From DATKBT01 sp035546295 (GTDB taxonomy: Bacteria; Acidobacteriota; Thermoanaerobaculia; Multivoradales; Multivoraceae): DNA of 27,169 nucleotides. The notes beneath the pieces were generated by a model. It saw nothing but the letters and a program-made list of their open reading frames with translations. It searched no databases and was not told the origin of the DNA. The DNA lies in the NCBI GenBank assembly GCA_035546295.1, contig DATKBT010000150.1, positions 1 to 27,169 of the forward strand, read 5' to 3'. Below, one piece after another: positions 17,109 to 24,940 of the stretch. Each line of letters opens with the position of its first letter. Position 1 is the first letter of the stretch. Made by a program: the position numbers and the translations under genes.

Positions 17109-18428
17109 TCACTGCCTCAGCGCGCCGAGGCGCTGGCGCAGCCCGGCGACCACCGCCGCTGGGGCGCCGGCGTCGATCGCGACCTCGAGCGCACGCTCCA
17201 GGTGGGTGACCGCGAGATCCCGACGCCCGATGCCGGCGAGCGACTCGGCGACGTCCGCGGAGAGCGTCGCGAAGAGCTGGAGCAGGGACCGGTCGCCGGT
17301 GCGTGCTCGGTAGGCGTGGTCGAGCCCCGCGATCAGGTCCTCGACCCGCCCCCTCTGCCCGTCGAGCATCGCGGTGACCAGCAGCATGTGGAAGTTGTCG
17401 GGATCGCGCGCCAGCACCTGGCTGGCGACCCGCTCGGCCTCGTCGAAGCGACGCAGCTTGAACAGCGCTCCGGCTTCGACGGCGCGCGCATCGAGGCGCT
17501 CGGGGGCGAGCTCGAGCGCGCGCCGCGCCGCCGCGAGAGCGCCCTCGGTGTCGCCGAGCCGATCGCGCAGACCCGCCACCGAGACCCACGCGTCGACGTT
17601 CTCGGGCGCGCTCGCCAGCAGCTCCTCGAGGGTGGCGAGCGCCTGGTCGAGCTTCCCCACGTCGCGGTAGCGCTCGGCGCGCCGCAGCGCGCTGCTCGAG
17701 TCGACCGCGAGGTCGAAGACGGCGGTGCGGCGAGGGTCGTAGCGCAGCGTCTGGCGCGGCAGGTCGCGCGCCTCGAGCGCCAGCTCGCGGGCGCGCTCGC
17801 GCTCCCCCGCGACCTGGAGCGCGCGCGCCAGGGTGGCGACCACGGCCCGGATCTCGGGGCCCAGCCGGTAGGCGCGGTCGAGGTGGCGCCGTGCAGCCGC
17901 GGTGTCGCCGCGGCGCAGCGCCAGGTTGCCGAGGCCGAGCTGGGCGAGCGGATCCTCGGGGGCGAGCTCGGCGGCGCGCTCGTAGTGCCGGTGCGCGTCG
18001 TCGTCGCGGCCGAGCTGCTCGAGCGTCTGGGCGAGGCGACCATGGACGGGCGCGTAGGTCGGGTCGAGCTCGAGCGCCCGCTCGAACCAGCGCGCCGCCT
18101 CCTCCGGGTGGGTGAACTCGAGAACGCACCCCAGGAAGTAGGGCCACCGGAAGTCGCCCGGGTCGAGCCGCTGGGCCTCGCGGTACGCCGCGGTGGCCGC
18201 CACCGGCAGGCGGTGCGCGTCGAGCGTCATCGCGTAGCGCCCCCACGCCTCGGCGTCCTCCGGCGTCGCCAGGACCGCCCGCCGCAGCAACTCGAGCTCG
18301 CGGCGCACCGGCGCCTCGATCCCCTCTCCGTCCGGCTGTGGAACCTCGGGCGTCTGGCCGCCCGTCGCCGGCCGGCAGAGCGACAGCAGCAGGAGGACGG
18401 CGACGGCGATCCGGGGCGCCGCTCTCAC
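17109..18428 (-). CDS. Secreted TPR protein, last gene of the FG-GAP operon
   Basis: A 439-residue protein with a signal peptide (IAVAVLLLLSLCRPATG) followed almost entirely by tetratricopeptide repeats; I count about eight. Clear examples are HPEEAARWFERALELDPTYA, DDDAHRHYERAAELAPEDPL, GDTAAARRHLDRAYRLGPE and DTEGALAAARRALELAPERL. TPR arrays are scaffolds for protein-protein contact. The start is GTG 18428, whose bases overlap the stop of the upstream gene (GTGA, 18428-18425), with GAGGG before it, so it is translationally coupled to an FG-GAP/ASPIC_UnbV lipoprotein. A structural or assembly role for the three propeller proteins encoded upstream is inference from context. It has no enzyme motif. 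Confidence 0.85.
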   Translation of the reverse strand: MRAAPRIAVAVLLLLSLCRPATGGQTPEVPQPDGEGIEAPVRRELELLRRAVLATPEDAEAWGRYAMTLDAHRLPVAATAAYREAQRLDPGDFRWPYFLGCVLEFTHPEEAARWFERALELDPTYAPVHGRLAQTLEQLGRDDDAHRHYERAAELAPEDPLAQLGLGNLALRRGDTAAARRHLDRAYRLGPEIRAVVATLARALQVAGERERARELALEARDLPRQTLRYDPRRTAVFDLAVDSSSALRRAERYRDVGKLDQALATLEELLASAPENVDAWVSVAGLRDRLGDTEGALAAARRALELAPERLDARAVEAGALFKLRRFDEAERVASQVLARDPDNFHMLLVTAMLDGQRGRVEDLIAGLDHAYRARTGDRSLLQLFATLSADVAESLAGIGRRDLAVTHLERALEVAIDAGAPAAVVAGLRQRLGALRQ

Positions 18429-20113
18429 GACGCGCTGCCCTCGCCGCGCCGCAGCTCGACGACCCGCCGCGCCGGACCGCCGGTGAACGTCTCGAGCTCG
18501 CCGCCGGGCCAGCGGACCTCGTAGCGCTCGACCCGCTCCTCCGCTCCCAGCCCGACGTGGATCAGGGCCTCGCCGCCGGTGAGGTATCCGCCGATCGGCG
18601 TGACGTGACGCACCAGCTCCGCGGCCGCCGTCACGATTTTGACCCGTGCGCCCAGCGCCTCGCGCTCGAGCTCGGGATCGACCACCCGGAGCTGGATCCA
18701 TGAGCGCCGTTCGGCGCCCTCGTTGCGATAGATCCGGGTCGGCCCCTCCAGGTTGGTGACCACCAGATCGAGGTCGCCGTCGGCGTCGAGATCCGCCGCG
18801 ATCAGGCCCCGGCTGATCTCGATCTCGGCGCAGAAGGCGCCGCAGCCGGAGGTCACTTCGGCGTAGCGCCCGTTCCCGTCGTTGAGCAGGATCTGGTTGG
18901 GCTCGGCGTACGCCGCCCAGGGCCAGTCTGCGCGCGGGCTCAGCGCGCTCGGCCGGCGCTTGACCGCGCCGTTGACCATCGCGAGGTCGAGGTCCGAGTC
19001 GTTGTCGAGATCGGCGAAGGCGGTGCCGAAGCCGGTGTAACCGACGCTCGGCACCGCCAGCCCGCGCTCGACGGTGGCGTCGAGGAAGCCGCCCGCGCCG
19101 TCGTTCTCGTAGAGGGTGTTGCTCTCCTCGAACAGATTCGTCACGAACAGGTCGAGGTCGCCGTCCGCGTCGGCATCGCCGGCGACCACCCCCATCCCGG
19201 CCTCGGCGGCGCCGAAACGGTTGAGCGCGGCGCCCATCAGCAGGCCGTCCTCGACGAAGGTGCCGTCGCGCTGGTTGATCCACAGGTGGTTGGGATCGGC
19301 GTCGTTGGCGACGTAGACGTCGATCCAGCCGTCGTCGTCGACGTCCGCCGCGACCACCCCGAGGCCGGCGTCCTCGAGCGAGCGGATTCCGGCCTCCTGG
19401 CTGACGTCCGCGAACCGGGCGTCGCCGAGGTTGCGGTAGAGCACGTCGCTCTCGCCCGGGAACTGCGCCGGGCCGCAGAAGTCCCGGCGCGCGCCGTCCT
19501 GGACGCAGCGACGCTCCGGGTCGAAGCGTACGTAGCGGGTGACGAACAGGTCGAGCAGACCGTCGCGGTCGTAATCCAGGAAGGTGGCCGAGGCCGAGAC
19601 GCCCGAGGTCGCGACGCCGGCGCGCTCGGTGACGTCCTCGAAGGTGCCGTTGCCGCGGTTGCGGTAGAGCACGTCGGGGCCCCAGTTCGTCACGTAGACG
19701 TCGAGGTCGCCGTCGTTGTCGACGTCGCCGACCGCACAGCCCATCCCGTAGCCCTCGTCTGCGAGGCCCGAGCGCTCGGTGGCGTCGGCGAAGCGGCCGT
19801 CGGCGCCCTGGAGGTAGAGCACGTTGGCGCCGGCGGGCGCGATCAGGTAGAGGTCGGGCCGGCCGTCGCCGTTCGCGTCGAACACCGCGGCGCCGCCGCC
19901 CATGATCCTGGGCAGCGCGTAGTCGTAGTTCGAACCGGTGTGATGGACGAAGTCGATGCCCGACTCCGCGGTGACGTCGACCAGGACGACGGAGTCCGCT
20001 CCGGCCCCGGCCGGAGCCGGCGGCCGCGACTGCACGCCAGGATCGGCCTCTTCGCGGGCGCAGGCCGCCGCCAGCAGAGCGAGCAGCGCGATCGCCGGCG
20101 GGCACCGTCTCAC
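18425..20113 (-). CDS. FG-GAP (VCBS) repeat / ASPIC_UnbV domain lipoprotein, CRTAC1-like
   Basis: 562 residues. The N-terminus (AIALLALLAAAC) is a lipoprotein signal. Seven Ca-binding-type FG-GAP motifs follow between about residues 76 and 440: FDANGDGRPDLY, GDVDNDGDLDVY, LDYDRDGLLDLF, ADVDDDGWIDVY, GDADADGDLDLF, ADLDNDSDLDLA and ADLDADGDLDLV. Seven repeats suggest a closed seven-bladed propeller like that of integrin alpha chains. The C-terminus (about 465-550) is an ASPIC_UnbV domain, with ALGARVKI, GGYLTGGEALIHVGLG and VRWPGG. Proteins of this make-up (the CRTAC1 group) are exported; their ligands are mostly unknown. The start is GTG 20113, sharing bases with the upstream stop, and the stop likewise overlaps the next start. 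It lacks the long N-terminal helical domain of its two larger neighbours. Confidence 0.88.
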   Translation of the reverse strand: MRRCPPAIALLALLAAACAREEADPGVQSRPPAPAGAGADSVVLVDVTAESGIDFVHHTGSNYDYALPRIMGGGAAVFDANGDGRPDLYLIAPAGANVLYLQGADGRFADATERSGLADEGYGMGCAVGDVDNDGDLDVYVTNWGPDVLYRNRGNGTFEDVTERAGVATSGVSASATFLDYDRDGLLDLFVTRYVRFDPERRCVQDGARRDFCGPAQFPGESDVLYRNLGDARFADVSQEAGIRSLEDAGLGVVAADVDDDGWIDVYVANDADPNHLWINQRDGTFVEDGLLMGAALNRFGAAEAGMGVVAGDADADGDLDLFVTNLFEESNTLYENDGAGGFLDATVERGLAVPSVGYTGFGTAFADLDNDSDLDLAMVNGAVKRRPSALSPRADWPWAAYAEPNQILLNDGNGRYAEVTSGCGAFCAEIEISRGLIAADLDADGDLDLVVTNLEGPTRIYRNEGAERRSWIQLRVVDPELEREALGARVKIVTAAAELVRHVTPIGGYLTGGEALIHVGLGAEERVERYEVRWPGGELETFTGGPARRVVELRRGEGSAS

Positions 20114-22419
20114 CCCTGTGGTCTCGCGGGCGCGGCGGGATCGAGCAGCTCGAGCTCCTCGCTGCCCTCGGTCACCCGCACGAACGCGTCGAGCGGCACG
20201 TCCTCGAATCGCTGGGCGAGGTCGCTGGTCGGCCAGTACACCTCGAGCCGCGAGATCCGCTCCGCCTTGCCCAGACCCAATGTCTGGCGCAGCGCGCTGG
20301 CGCCGAAGCTGCCGCCGCTGTTCACCCATTTGTAGACGGTGCGCTCCGAGCCCTTCTCCGCCAGGTCGACGCGGATCCGCGCGCCGATCCCGGCGCGGTT
20401 GGAGCGCACGCCGCGCAGCGTCACCGTCAGGAAGCGGTGGCCGAAGCCCGGGTTCTCGAACAGCGCATCGGCGTAGGCGTCTCCCGGGAACACCCCCCCC
20501 ATCTGCTCGAAGACGTCCAGATCGCCGTCGTTGTCGTAATCGGCGAACGAGATCGCGTGCCCCTTCTGCAGGTGGCCCAACCCGGCCGCCAGGGTCACGT
20601 CGACGAAACCCCTTCCCTCCCGGTTGCGGTAGAGGACGTTGGGCATCAGCGCCTCGTAGTCGGGGTAGCCGGTGCCGAGGTAGAAGTCCTGCCAGCCGTC
20701 GCCGTCGAGGTCGCCGAAGTTGGCCCCCATCGGCAGGGTGAGCCGCTCGATCCCGAGCTCGGCGGCGACCTCGCGAAAGCCCCCCTTGCCGTCGCCGCGG
20801 TAGAGCCGGGGCAGCTCCCAGGGGACCTCGTAGCCGAGCATGCTGGCCGCGACCAGCGCGATGCCGCGCGCTGAGCCCCGGTAGCTCGACACGTAGAGGT
20901 CGAGGACGCCGTCGTTGTCGTAGTCGAAGAACCAGACCGGAAAGCTGTTCCTGGGCAGCTCGACGCCGAGCTCGGCGGCGACCTCGGTGAAGGTCCCGTC
21001 GCGGTCGTTGCGGTAGAGCAGATTCGGCGCGCCCAGGTTCGAGACGTAGAGATCCGGGAAGCGATCGCCGTCGTAGTCCCCCCAGATCACGCCCTTGACG
21101 AAGCCACGGTGATCGATCCCGGCCGCCTTCGACACGTCGGTGAAGCTTCCGTCCCCCTCGTTGCGGAAGAGCTGGCTGGGGGCCTCGAACGACGGCTCGC
21201 CGGTCGGGCTGCCGTGCTCGTTGCCGACGAACAGATCGAGGTCGCCGTCGTTGTCGTAGTCGGCGAACGACGCCGTCTGGGTCGGGTACGCGGGCTCGGC
21301 GAGCCCGGCATCGAAGGTTACGTCGGTGAAGCGTCCCCGGCCGTCGTTGAGCAGCAGCGAGTTCGGATGGCGTCCCGCCTCGTAGAACCAGGCGCCGCGC
21401 AGCACGAAGACGTCGAGGTCGCCGTCGTTGTCGACGTCGCCGTGGATCAGGTTGAGCCCGCCGTAGAGCCCACGCAGGCCCGCCTCTTCGGTGCGCTCGG
21501 TGAAGGTGCCGTCGCCGCCGTTGACGAAGAAGTGCGGCTCGCCGGCCGGGTCGATCGTGGTGGTGAAGACGTCGGGATGGCCGTCGCCGGTGAAGTCGTC
21601 GACCACCGCCCCGCCCGACAGGTTGAAGGTCGCCAGGCCCAGCTCGGGCGCGACGTTCTCGAGCTCGGGAAAGTCCTGACCCGAGGCGAACGCGGCGGGC
21701 GGGATGAGGCGGTTCGCGGGCACGTCGTGCGGATAGCCGCCGATCGTCATGTAGGCGAGGTTGAGCAGCCAGACCGCCTCGAGGTAGAGCGGGCGATCGA
21801 CCGACGTCGCCTGCGCGACCGCTTCGAAGTACCGGATCGCGTTCACAGAGCCCTGCTGGTCGACGTGGATCCCCTCTCCCCGCAGGGGCAGGATGCAAGC
21901 GCGGGCGCTGTGGCGGATGGCGCAGTTCTGCGACTCGCCGTAGCGCAGGTTGGCGACCCCCAGGCGAAACAGCGTGTCGCCGATGTCGTCGCTGGTGATC
22001 TTCCCCTGGAGTTGGGGAATCAGGTTCCAGGCCTGCTCGAACAGCGCGATCGAGTCCTCCTCGTTGCCGAGGCGCAGCTCGTGCTCGGCGACGTCGCGCA
22101 GCAGACGCCAGCGGGTCACGGGATCGGCATCCGTCGGGAGCGCCTCGAGCTCGGCGCGGCGCTGCTTGGCGACGCCGTCACCCAGCCAGTGGTTCTCGGC
22201 CGGGGCGCGCCGTCTGACCTCGGCGAGCGCCTCGAGCATCCGCTGGTGCGAGACGGGTCGAGGGGCCGGCTCCCCGGCGATCAGCAGCGCTGCCGACAGC
22301 GCCGTCGACAGGAAGAGCGCGATCGATGCGACCTTGATGCTGGGCTCCTCGGGCTGGCCACGCTTGGCCTCTAGCCCGGACGATTCATGAAGATCGTAGC
22401 GACGCAGTAGATCGCTCAT
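20110..22419 (-). CDS. Large FG-GAP / ASPIC_UnbV protein with N-terminal helical domain (copy 2)
   Basis: 769 residues. A short cytoplasmic stretch is followed by a hydrophobic signal/anchor (VASIALFLSTALSAALLIAG). A largely helical domain spans about residues 60-250 and contains the cysteine pair NCAIRHSARACILPLRGEG. Seven FG-GAP motifs follow at about 273-625, including DDFTGDGHPDVF, GDVDNDGDLDVF, GDYDGDRFPDLY and GDLDGDGWQDFY. An ASPIC_UnbV domain closes the protein (VRSNRAGIGARIRVDL, LRQTLGLGKAERISRLEVYW). Helical regions such as DSIALFEQAWNLIPQLQ look TPR-like. It is a tandem duplicate of the gene just upstream (22473-24854). The start is ATG 22419; the only good ribosome binding site is 17 bases away and lies in a hairpin. 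Function unknown; a surface-exposed binding or enzyme role is possible. Confidence 0.86.
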   Translation of the reverse strand: MSDLLRRYDLHESSGLEAKRGQPEEPSIKVASIALFLSTALSAALLIAGEPAPRPVSHQRMLEALAEVRRRAPAENHWLGDGVAKQRRAELEALPTDADPVTRWRLLRDVAEHELRLGNEEDSIALFEQAWNLIPQLQGKITSDDIGDTLFRLGVANLRYGESQNCAIRHSARACILPLRGEGIHVDQQGSVNAIRYFEAVAQATSVDRPLYLEAVWLLNLAYMTIGGYPHDVPANRLIPPAAFASGQDFPELENVAPELGLATFNLSGGAVVDDFTGDGHPDVFTTTIDPAGEPHFFVNGGDGTFTERTEEAGLRGLYGGLNLIHGDVDNDGDLDVFVLRGAWFYEAGRHPNSLLLNDGRGRFTDVTFDAGLAEPAYPTQTASFADYDNDGDLDLFVGNEHGSPTGEPSFEAPSQLFRNEGDGSFTDVSKAAGIDHRGFVKGVIWGDYDGDRFPDLYVSNLGAPNLLYRNDRDGTFTEVAAELGVELPRNSFPVWFFDYDNDGVLDLYVSSYRGSARGIALVAASMLGYEVPWELPRLYRGDGKGGFREVAAELGIERLTLPMGANFGDLDGDGWQDFYLGTGYPDYEALMPNVLYRNREGRGFVDVTLAAGLGHLQKGHAISFADYDNDGDLDVFEQMGGVFPGDAYADALFENPGFGHRFLTVTLRGVRSNRAGIGARIRVDLAEKGSERTVYKWVNSGGSFGASALRQTLGLGKAERISRLEVYWPTSDLAQRFEDVPLDAFVRVTEGSEELELLDPAAPARPQG

Positions 22420-22422
22420 GGA

Positions 22423-22443
22423 GAGGCCGGGCTAGGCCTCCTT
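22423..22443 (-). promoter_or_regulatory. Hairpin overlapping the ribosome binding site between the duplicated genes
   Basis: Reading the minus strand, AAGGAGG (22443-22437) overlaps a perfect 6-bp stem GAGGCC / GGCCTC (22440-22435 with 22428-22423, loop TAGCCC), and the ATG follows four bases later. Folding would either hide the ribosome binding site or shorten its distance to the ATG from 17 to a workable spacing. Which happens cannot be told from sequence. The rest of the 53-base gap shows no terminator. Confidence 0.4.
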
Positions 22444-22472
22444 CGGCTCAGTATATCGAGAGCGCCGGCGGC

Positions 22473-24854
22473 TCAGCGCTGCCCCAGCAGGACGCGCTCG
22501 AGCTCGGGCTCCCCCTCGACCACCCGCAGGAAGACGTCCATCGGCACCTCGTCGAAGCGCTGCGTGAGGTCGGTCGTCGGCCAGTACACCTCGAGCTCGG
22601 CGATCCGCTCGGCGTGCCCGAGCCCGATGGTCTGCCGCAGGGGGTTGCCGCCGAAGCTCCCGCCGCTGCCGACGTGCCGGTAGATCGACCGGCGCCGCGT
22701 CCCCTCGAGCACGTCGACCCGCAGCCGCGCTCCGATCGCCGAACGGTTCGAGCGCACCCCGCGCAGCTCGACGGTCAGCCAGCGGTGACCGAAGCCGGGG
22801 TTCTCGTACAGCGCGTCGCCGTAGGGGTCTCCCGGGAAGGCGCCCCCCATCTGCTCGAAGAGGTCGAGATCGCCGTCGTTGTCGAAGTCCGCGAACGAGA
22901 TCGCGTGCCCCTTCTGCAGGTGGCCGACACCGGCGGCGAGGGTGATGTCCACGAACTCCCGTCCGTCGCGGTTGCGGTAGAGCACGTTGGGCATCTGCGC
23001 CTCGTAGTCCGGGTACCCGGTGCCCAGGTAGAAGTCGAGCCACCCATCGCCGTCGAGGTCCCCGAAGTTGGCGCCCATCGGCAGCGCGAGCCGCGTCAGC
23101 CCCACCTCGGCCGCGACCTCGCGGAACCCTCCTCGCCCGTCGCCGCGGTAGAGCTTCGGCAGGTCCCAGGGCACGTCGAGCCCCAGCGTGCTCGCCGCGA
23201 CCAGCGCCAGCCCGCCCCGTGAGCCGCGGTAGCTCGACACCCAGAGGTCGAGCGCGCCGTCGTTGTCGTAGTCCCAGAACCAGACCGGGAAGCTGTTCTC
23301 GGGCGACTCGACCCCGAGCTGCACGGCGACCTCGGTGAAGGTGCCGTCGCCCTCGTTGTGGAACAGGAGGTTGCGGGCTCCGAGATTCGACACGTAGAGG
23401 TCCGGGTAGCGATCGCCGTCGTAGTCCCCCCAGGTCACGCCCTTGACGAAGCCGCGATGGTCCACGCGCGCGGCCTCGGCGACGTCGGTGAAGGTGCCGT
23501 CACCCTCGTTGCGGAAGAGCTGGCACGGAGCGTCGAAGGTCGCCACCCCACCGGGGCCTCCATGCTCGTTCCCGACGAACAGGTCGAGGTCGCCGTCGTT
23601 GTCGTAGTCGGCGAACGCCGCCGTCTGGGTGGGCAGGTACGGCAGCGCGAGGCCGGCGTCGAAGGTGACGTCCGTGAACCGGCCGGAGCCGTCGTTGAGC
23701 AGCAGCGAGTTGGGATGCCTTCCGCCTTCCTCCAGCCAGGCGCCGCGCAGGACGAACAGGTCGAGGTCGCCGTCGTTGTCGACGTCGCCGTGGATCACGT
23801 TGAGACCGCCGTACAGCCCCTCGAGGCCGGCGACGCGGGTGTGCGCGACGAAGGTCGCGTCCCCCTGGTTGACGAACAGGCGAGGGCCCTCGGCCGGATC
23901 CGAGGTCGTGGTGAAGACGTCGAGGTGGCCGTCGCCGGTGAAGTCGTCGACCACCATGCCGCCGGCGAGGTCGAAGGTGGCGAGGCCGAGCTTCGGCGCG
24001 ATGTTGGCCAGGCGAGGGAAGCCTTCCCGAGCCTCGAACAGGTGCGGAGGCAGCAGGAAGGCTTTGGGGACGTCGTGGGGGTAGCCGCCGACCGTCAGGT
24101 AGGCCACGTTGAGCAGCCAGACGGCCTCGAGGTGCCGAGGACGGTCACGCGGCGTCGCCGCGGCGACCGCCGAGAAGTAGCGGATGGCGTTCTCCGAGCC
24201 CTCCCGGTCGACGTGGATCCCCTGTCCGCGCAGCGGCAGGATGCAGGCCTCGGCGCTGTGCCGAACCGTGCAGTTCTGCGTCTCTCCGTAGCGCAGGTTG
24301 GCGACGCCGAGCCGCAGCAGCGTCTCGCCGATGTCATCCTCCGAGATGCGATCCAGGAGCCGCGGAACGAGGTCCCAGGCCTCCTCGAATCGCTCGATCG
24401 CGTCCCGTTCGTTGCCGAGCCGCAGCTCGTGCTCCCCCACCTCGCGCAGCAGCCGCCAGCGGATCAGCGGGTCGGAGTCGGCGCCGAGGGCCGCGAGCTC
24501 GCGACGGCGCGCCTTCGCCTGGCCGTCGCCGACCCAGTGGTTCTCCTCGGGAGTGCGCTCCCGGATCGCCCGCAGGACCTCGATCATTCGCCGGTGCGAG
24601 GGCGCCGTCTCCGGCGCGGAGGCCGTCTCCACCTCCAGCCCCTTCCGCGGCGCCTCGGCCTGCGGCTCGGGCGAGCGGCACGAGGCCAGCAGCGCGCCGA
24701 CGAACGACAGAACCGCCCCCGCGACGAACGACTTCCAGGGCTGGAGCGTTCCGAGCTCGGTGCGCTCGGGACGGACGTCCGCGAACCGCTCGCCACGGTC
24801 GGGATCCCCCCGCGCGAGCTTCGCGAAGCGTCGACGCTTCCTCGAGCATTCCAC
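22473..24854 (-). CDS. Large FG-GAP / ASPIC_UnbV lipoprotein with N-terminal helical domain (copy 1)
   Basis: 793 residues, homologous over its length to the next gene. A basic ~40-residue N-terminus precedes the hydrophobic stretch FVAGAVLSFVGALLASC, a lipobox-like ending. The helical domain (about 85-285) has the same cysteine pair (NCTVRHSAEACILPLRGQG) and TPR-like helices (DAIERFEEAWDLVPRLL). Seven FG-GAP motifs lie at about 303-660, from DDFTGDGHLDVF to ADFDNDGDLDLF. The ASPIC_UnbV domain ends the protein (VRSNRSAIGARLRVDV, LRQTIGLGHAERIAELEVYW). ATG 24854 is the only ATG before the signal, but the long n-region is unusual, and only a weak AAGGG lies upstream, so the true start could differ. 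It is probably the first gene of a four-gene operon down to 17109. The copies are most alike in blades 6-7 and the ASPIC domain. Confidence 0.86.
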   Translation of the reverse strand: MECSRKRRRFAKLARGDPDRGERFADVRPERTELGTLQPWKSFVAGAVLSFVGALLASCRSPEPQAEAPRKGLEVETASAPETAPSHRRMIEVLRAIRERTPEENHWVGDGQAKARRRELAALGADSDPLIRWRLLREVGEHELRLGNERDAIERFEEAWDLVPRLLDRISEDDIGETLLRLGVANLRYGETQNCTVRHSAEACILPLRGQGIHVDREGSENAIRYFSAVAAATPRDRPRHLEAVWLLNVAYLTVGGYPHDVPKAFLLPPHLFEAREGFPRLANIAPKLGLATFDLAGGMVVDDFTGDGHLDVFTTTSDPAEGPRLFVNQGDATFVAHTRVAGLEGLYGGLNVIHGDVDNDGDLDLFVLRGAWLEEGGRHPNSLLLNDGSGRFTDVTFDAGLALPYLPTQTAAFADYDNDGDLDLFVGNEHGGPGGVATFDAPCQLFRNEGDGTFTDVAEAARVDHRGFVKGVTWGDYDGDRYPDLYVSNLGARNLLFHNEGDGTFTEVAVQLGVESPENSFPVWFWDYDNDGALDLWVSSYRGSRGGLALVAASTLGLDVPWDLPKLYRGDGRGGFREVAAEVGLTRLALPMGANFGDLDGDGWLDFYLGTGYPDYEAQMPNVLYRNRDGREFVDITLAAGVGHLQKGHAISFADFDNDGDLDLFEQMGGAFPGDPYGDALYENPGFGHRWLTVELRGVRSNRSAIGARLRVDVLEGTRRRSIYRHVGSGGSFGGNPLRQTIGLGHAERIAELEVYWPTTDLTQRFDEVPMDVFLRVVEGEPELERVLLGQR
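24818..24840. repeat. Overlapping palindromes near the start of the FG-GAP operon
   Basis: GCTTCGCGAAGC (24818-24829) and GAAGCGTCGACGCTTC (24825-24840) are each perfect palindromes and share the arm GAAGC, so two alternative hairpins or a twofold protein site can form. They lie in codons 5-13 of the long reading frame, or in the leader if translation starts later. Confidence 0.5.
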
Positions 24855-24898
24855 GGTGGACCCTTCGGCTGACGGGCCTCCTGTCTCTCGGACCTATC

Positions 24899-24921
24899 TG
24901 GTGGTTGGGACGACCACTATA
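24899..24921 (-). promoter_or_regulatory. Putative promoter and operator of the FG-GAP operon
   Basis: On the minus strand TATAGT (24921-24916) is a good -10 box in an otherwise GC-rich gap of 86 bases, and would give a leader of about 55 bases before ATG 24854. It overlaps an inverted repeat, TGGTGGT (24899-24905) and ACCACTA (24913-24919), with a 7-base loop and one G-T pair. A repressor bound there would cover the -10 box. No convincing -35 box is seen. Confidence 0.35.
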
Positions 24922-24940
24922 CCGCGACGCGGCGAGACCG

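Noticed and set aside
18700..23960. Many near-identical short stretches like GGTCGCCGTCGTTGTC look like a repeat array or CRISPR.
   Set aside because: They are the antisense of in-frame DNDGDLD codons in FG-GAP motifs; spacing is irregular and follows protein blades, with no spacers.
21109..24872. Long plus-strand open frames opposite the FG-GAP genes (to about 500 codons).
   Set aside because: They are antisense shadows produced by GC-rich codon use and repeated motifs; composition is Val/Glu/Asp/Arg-rich with no signal or domain.
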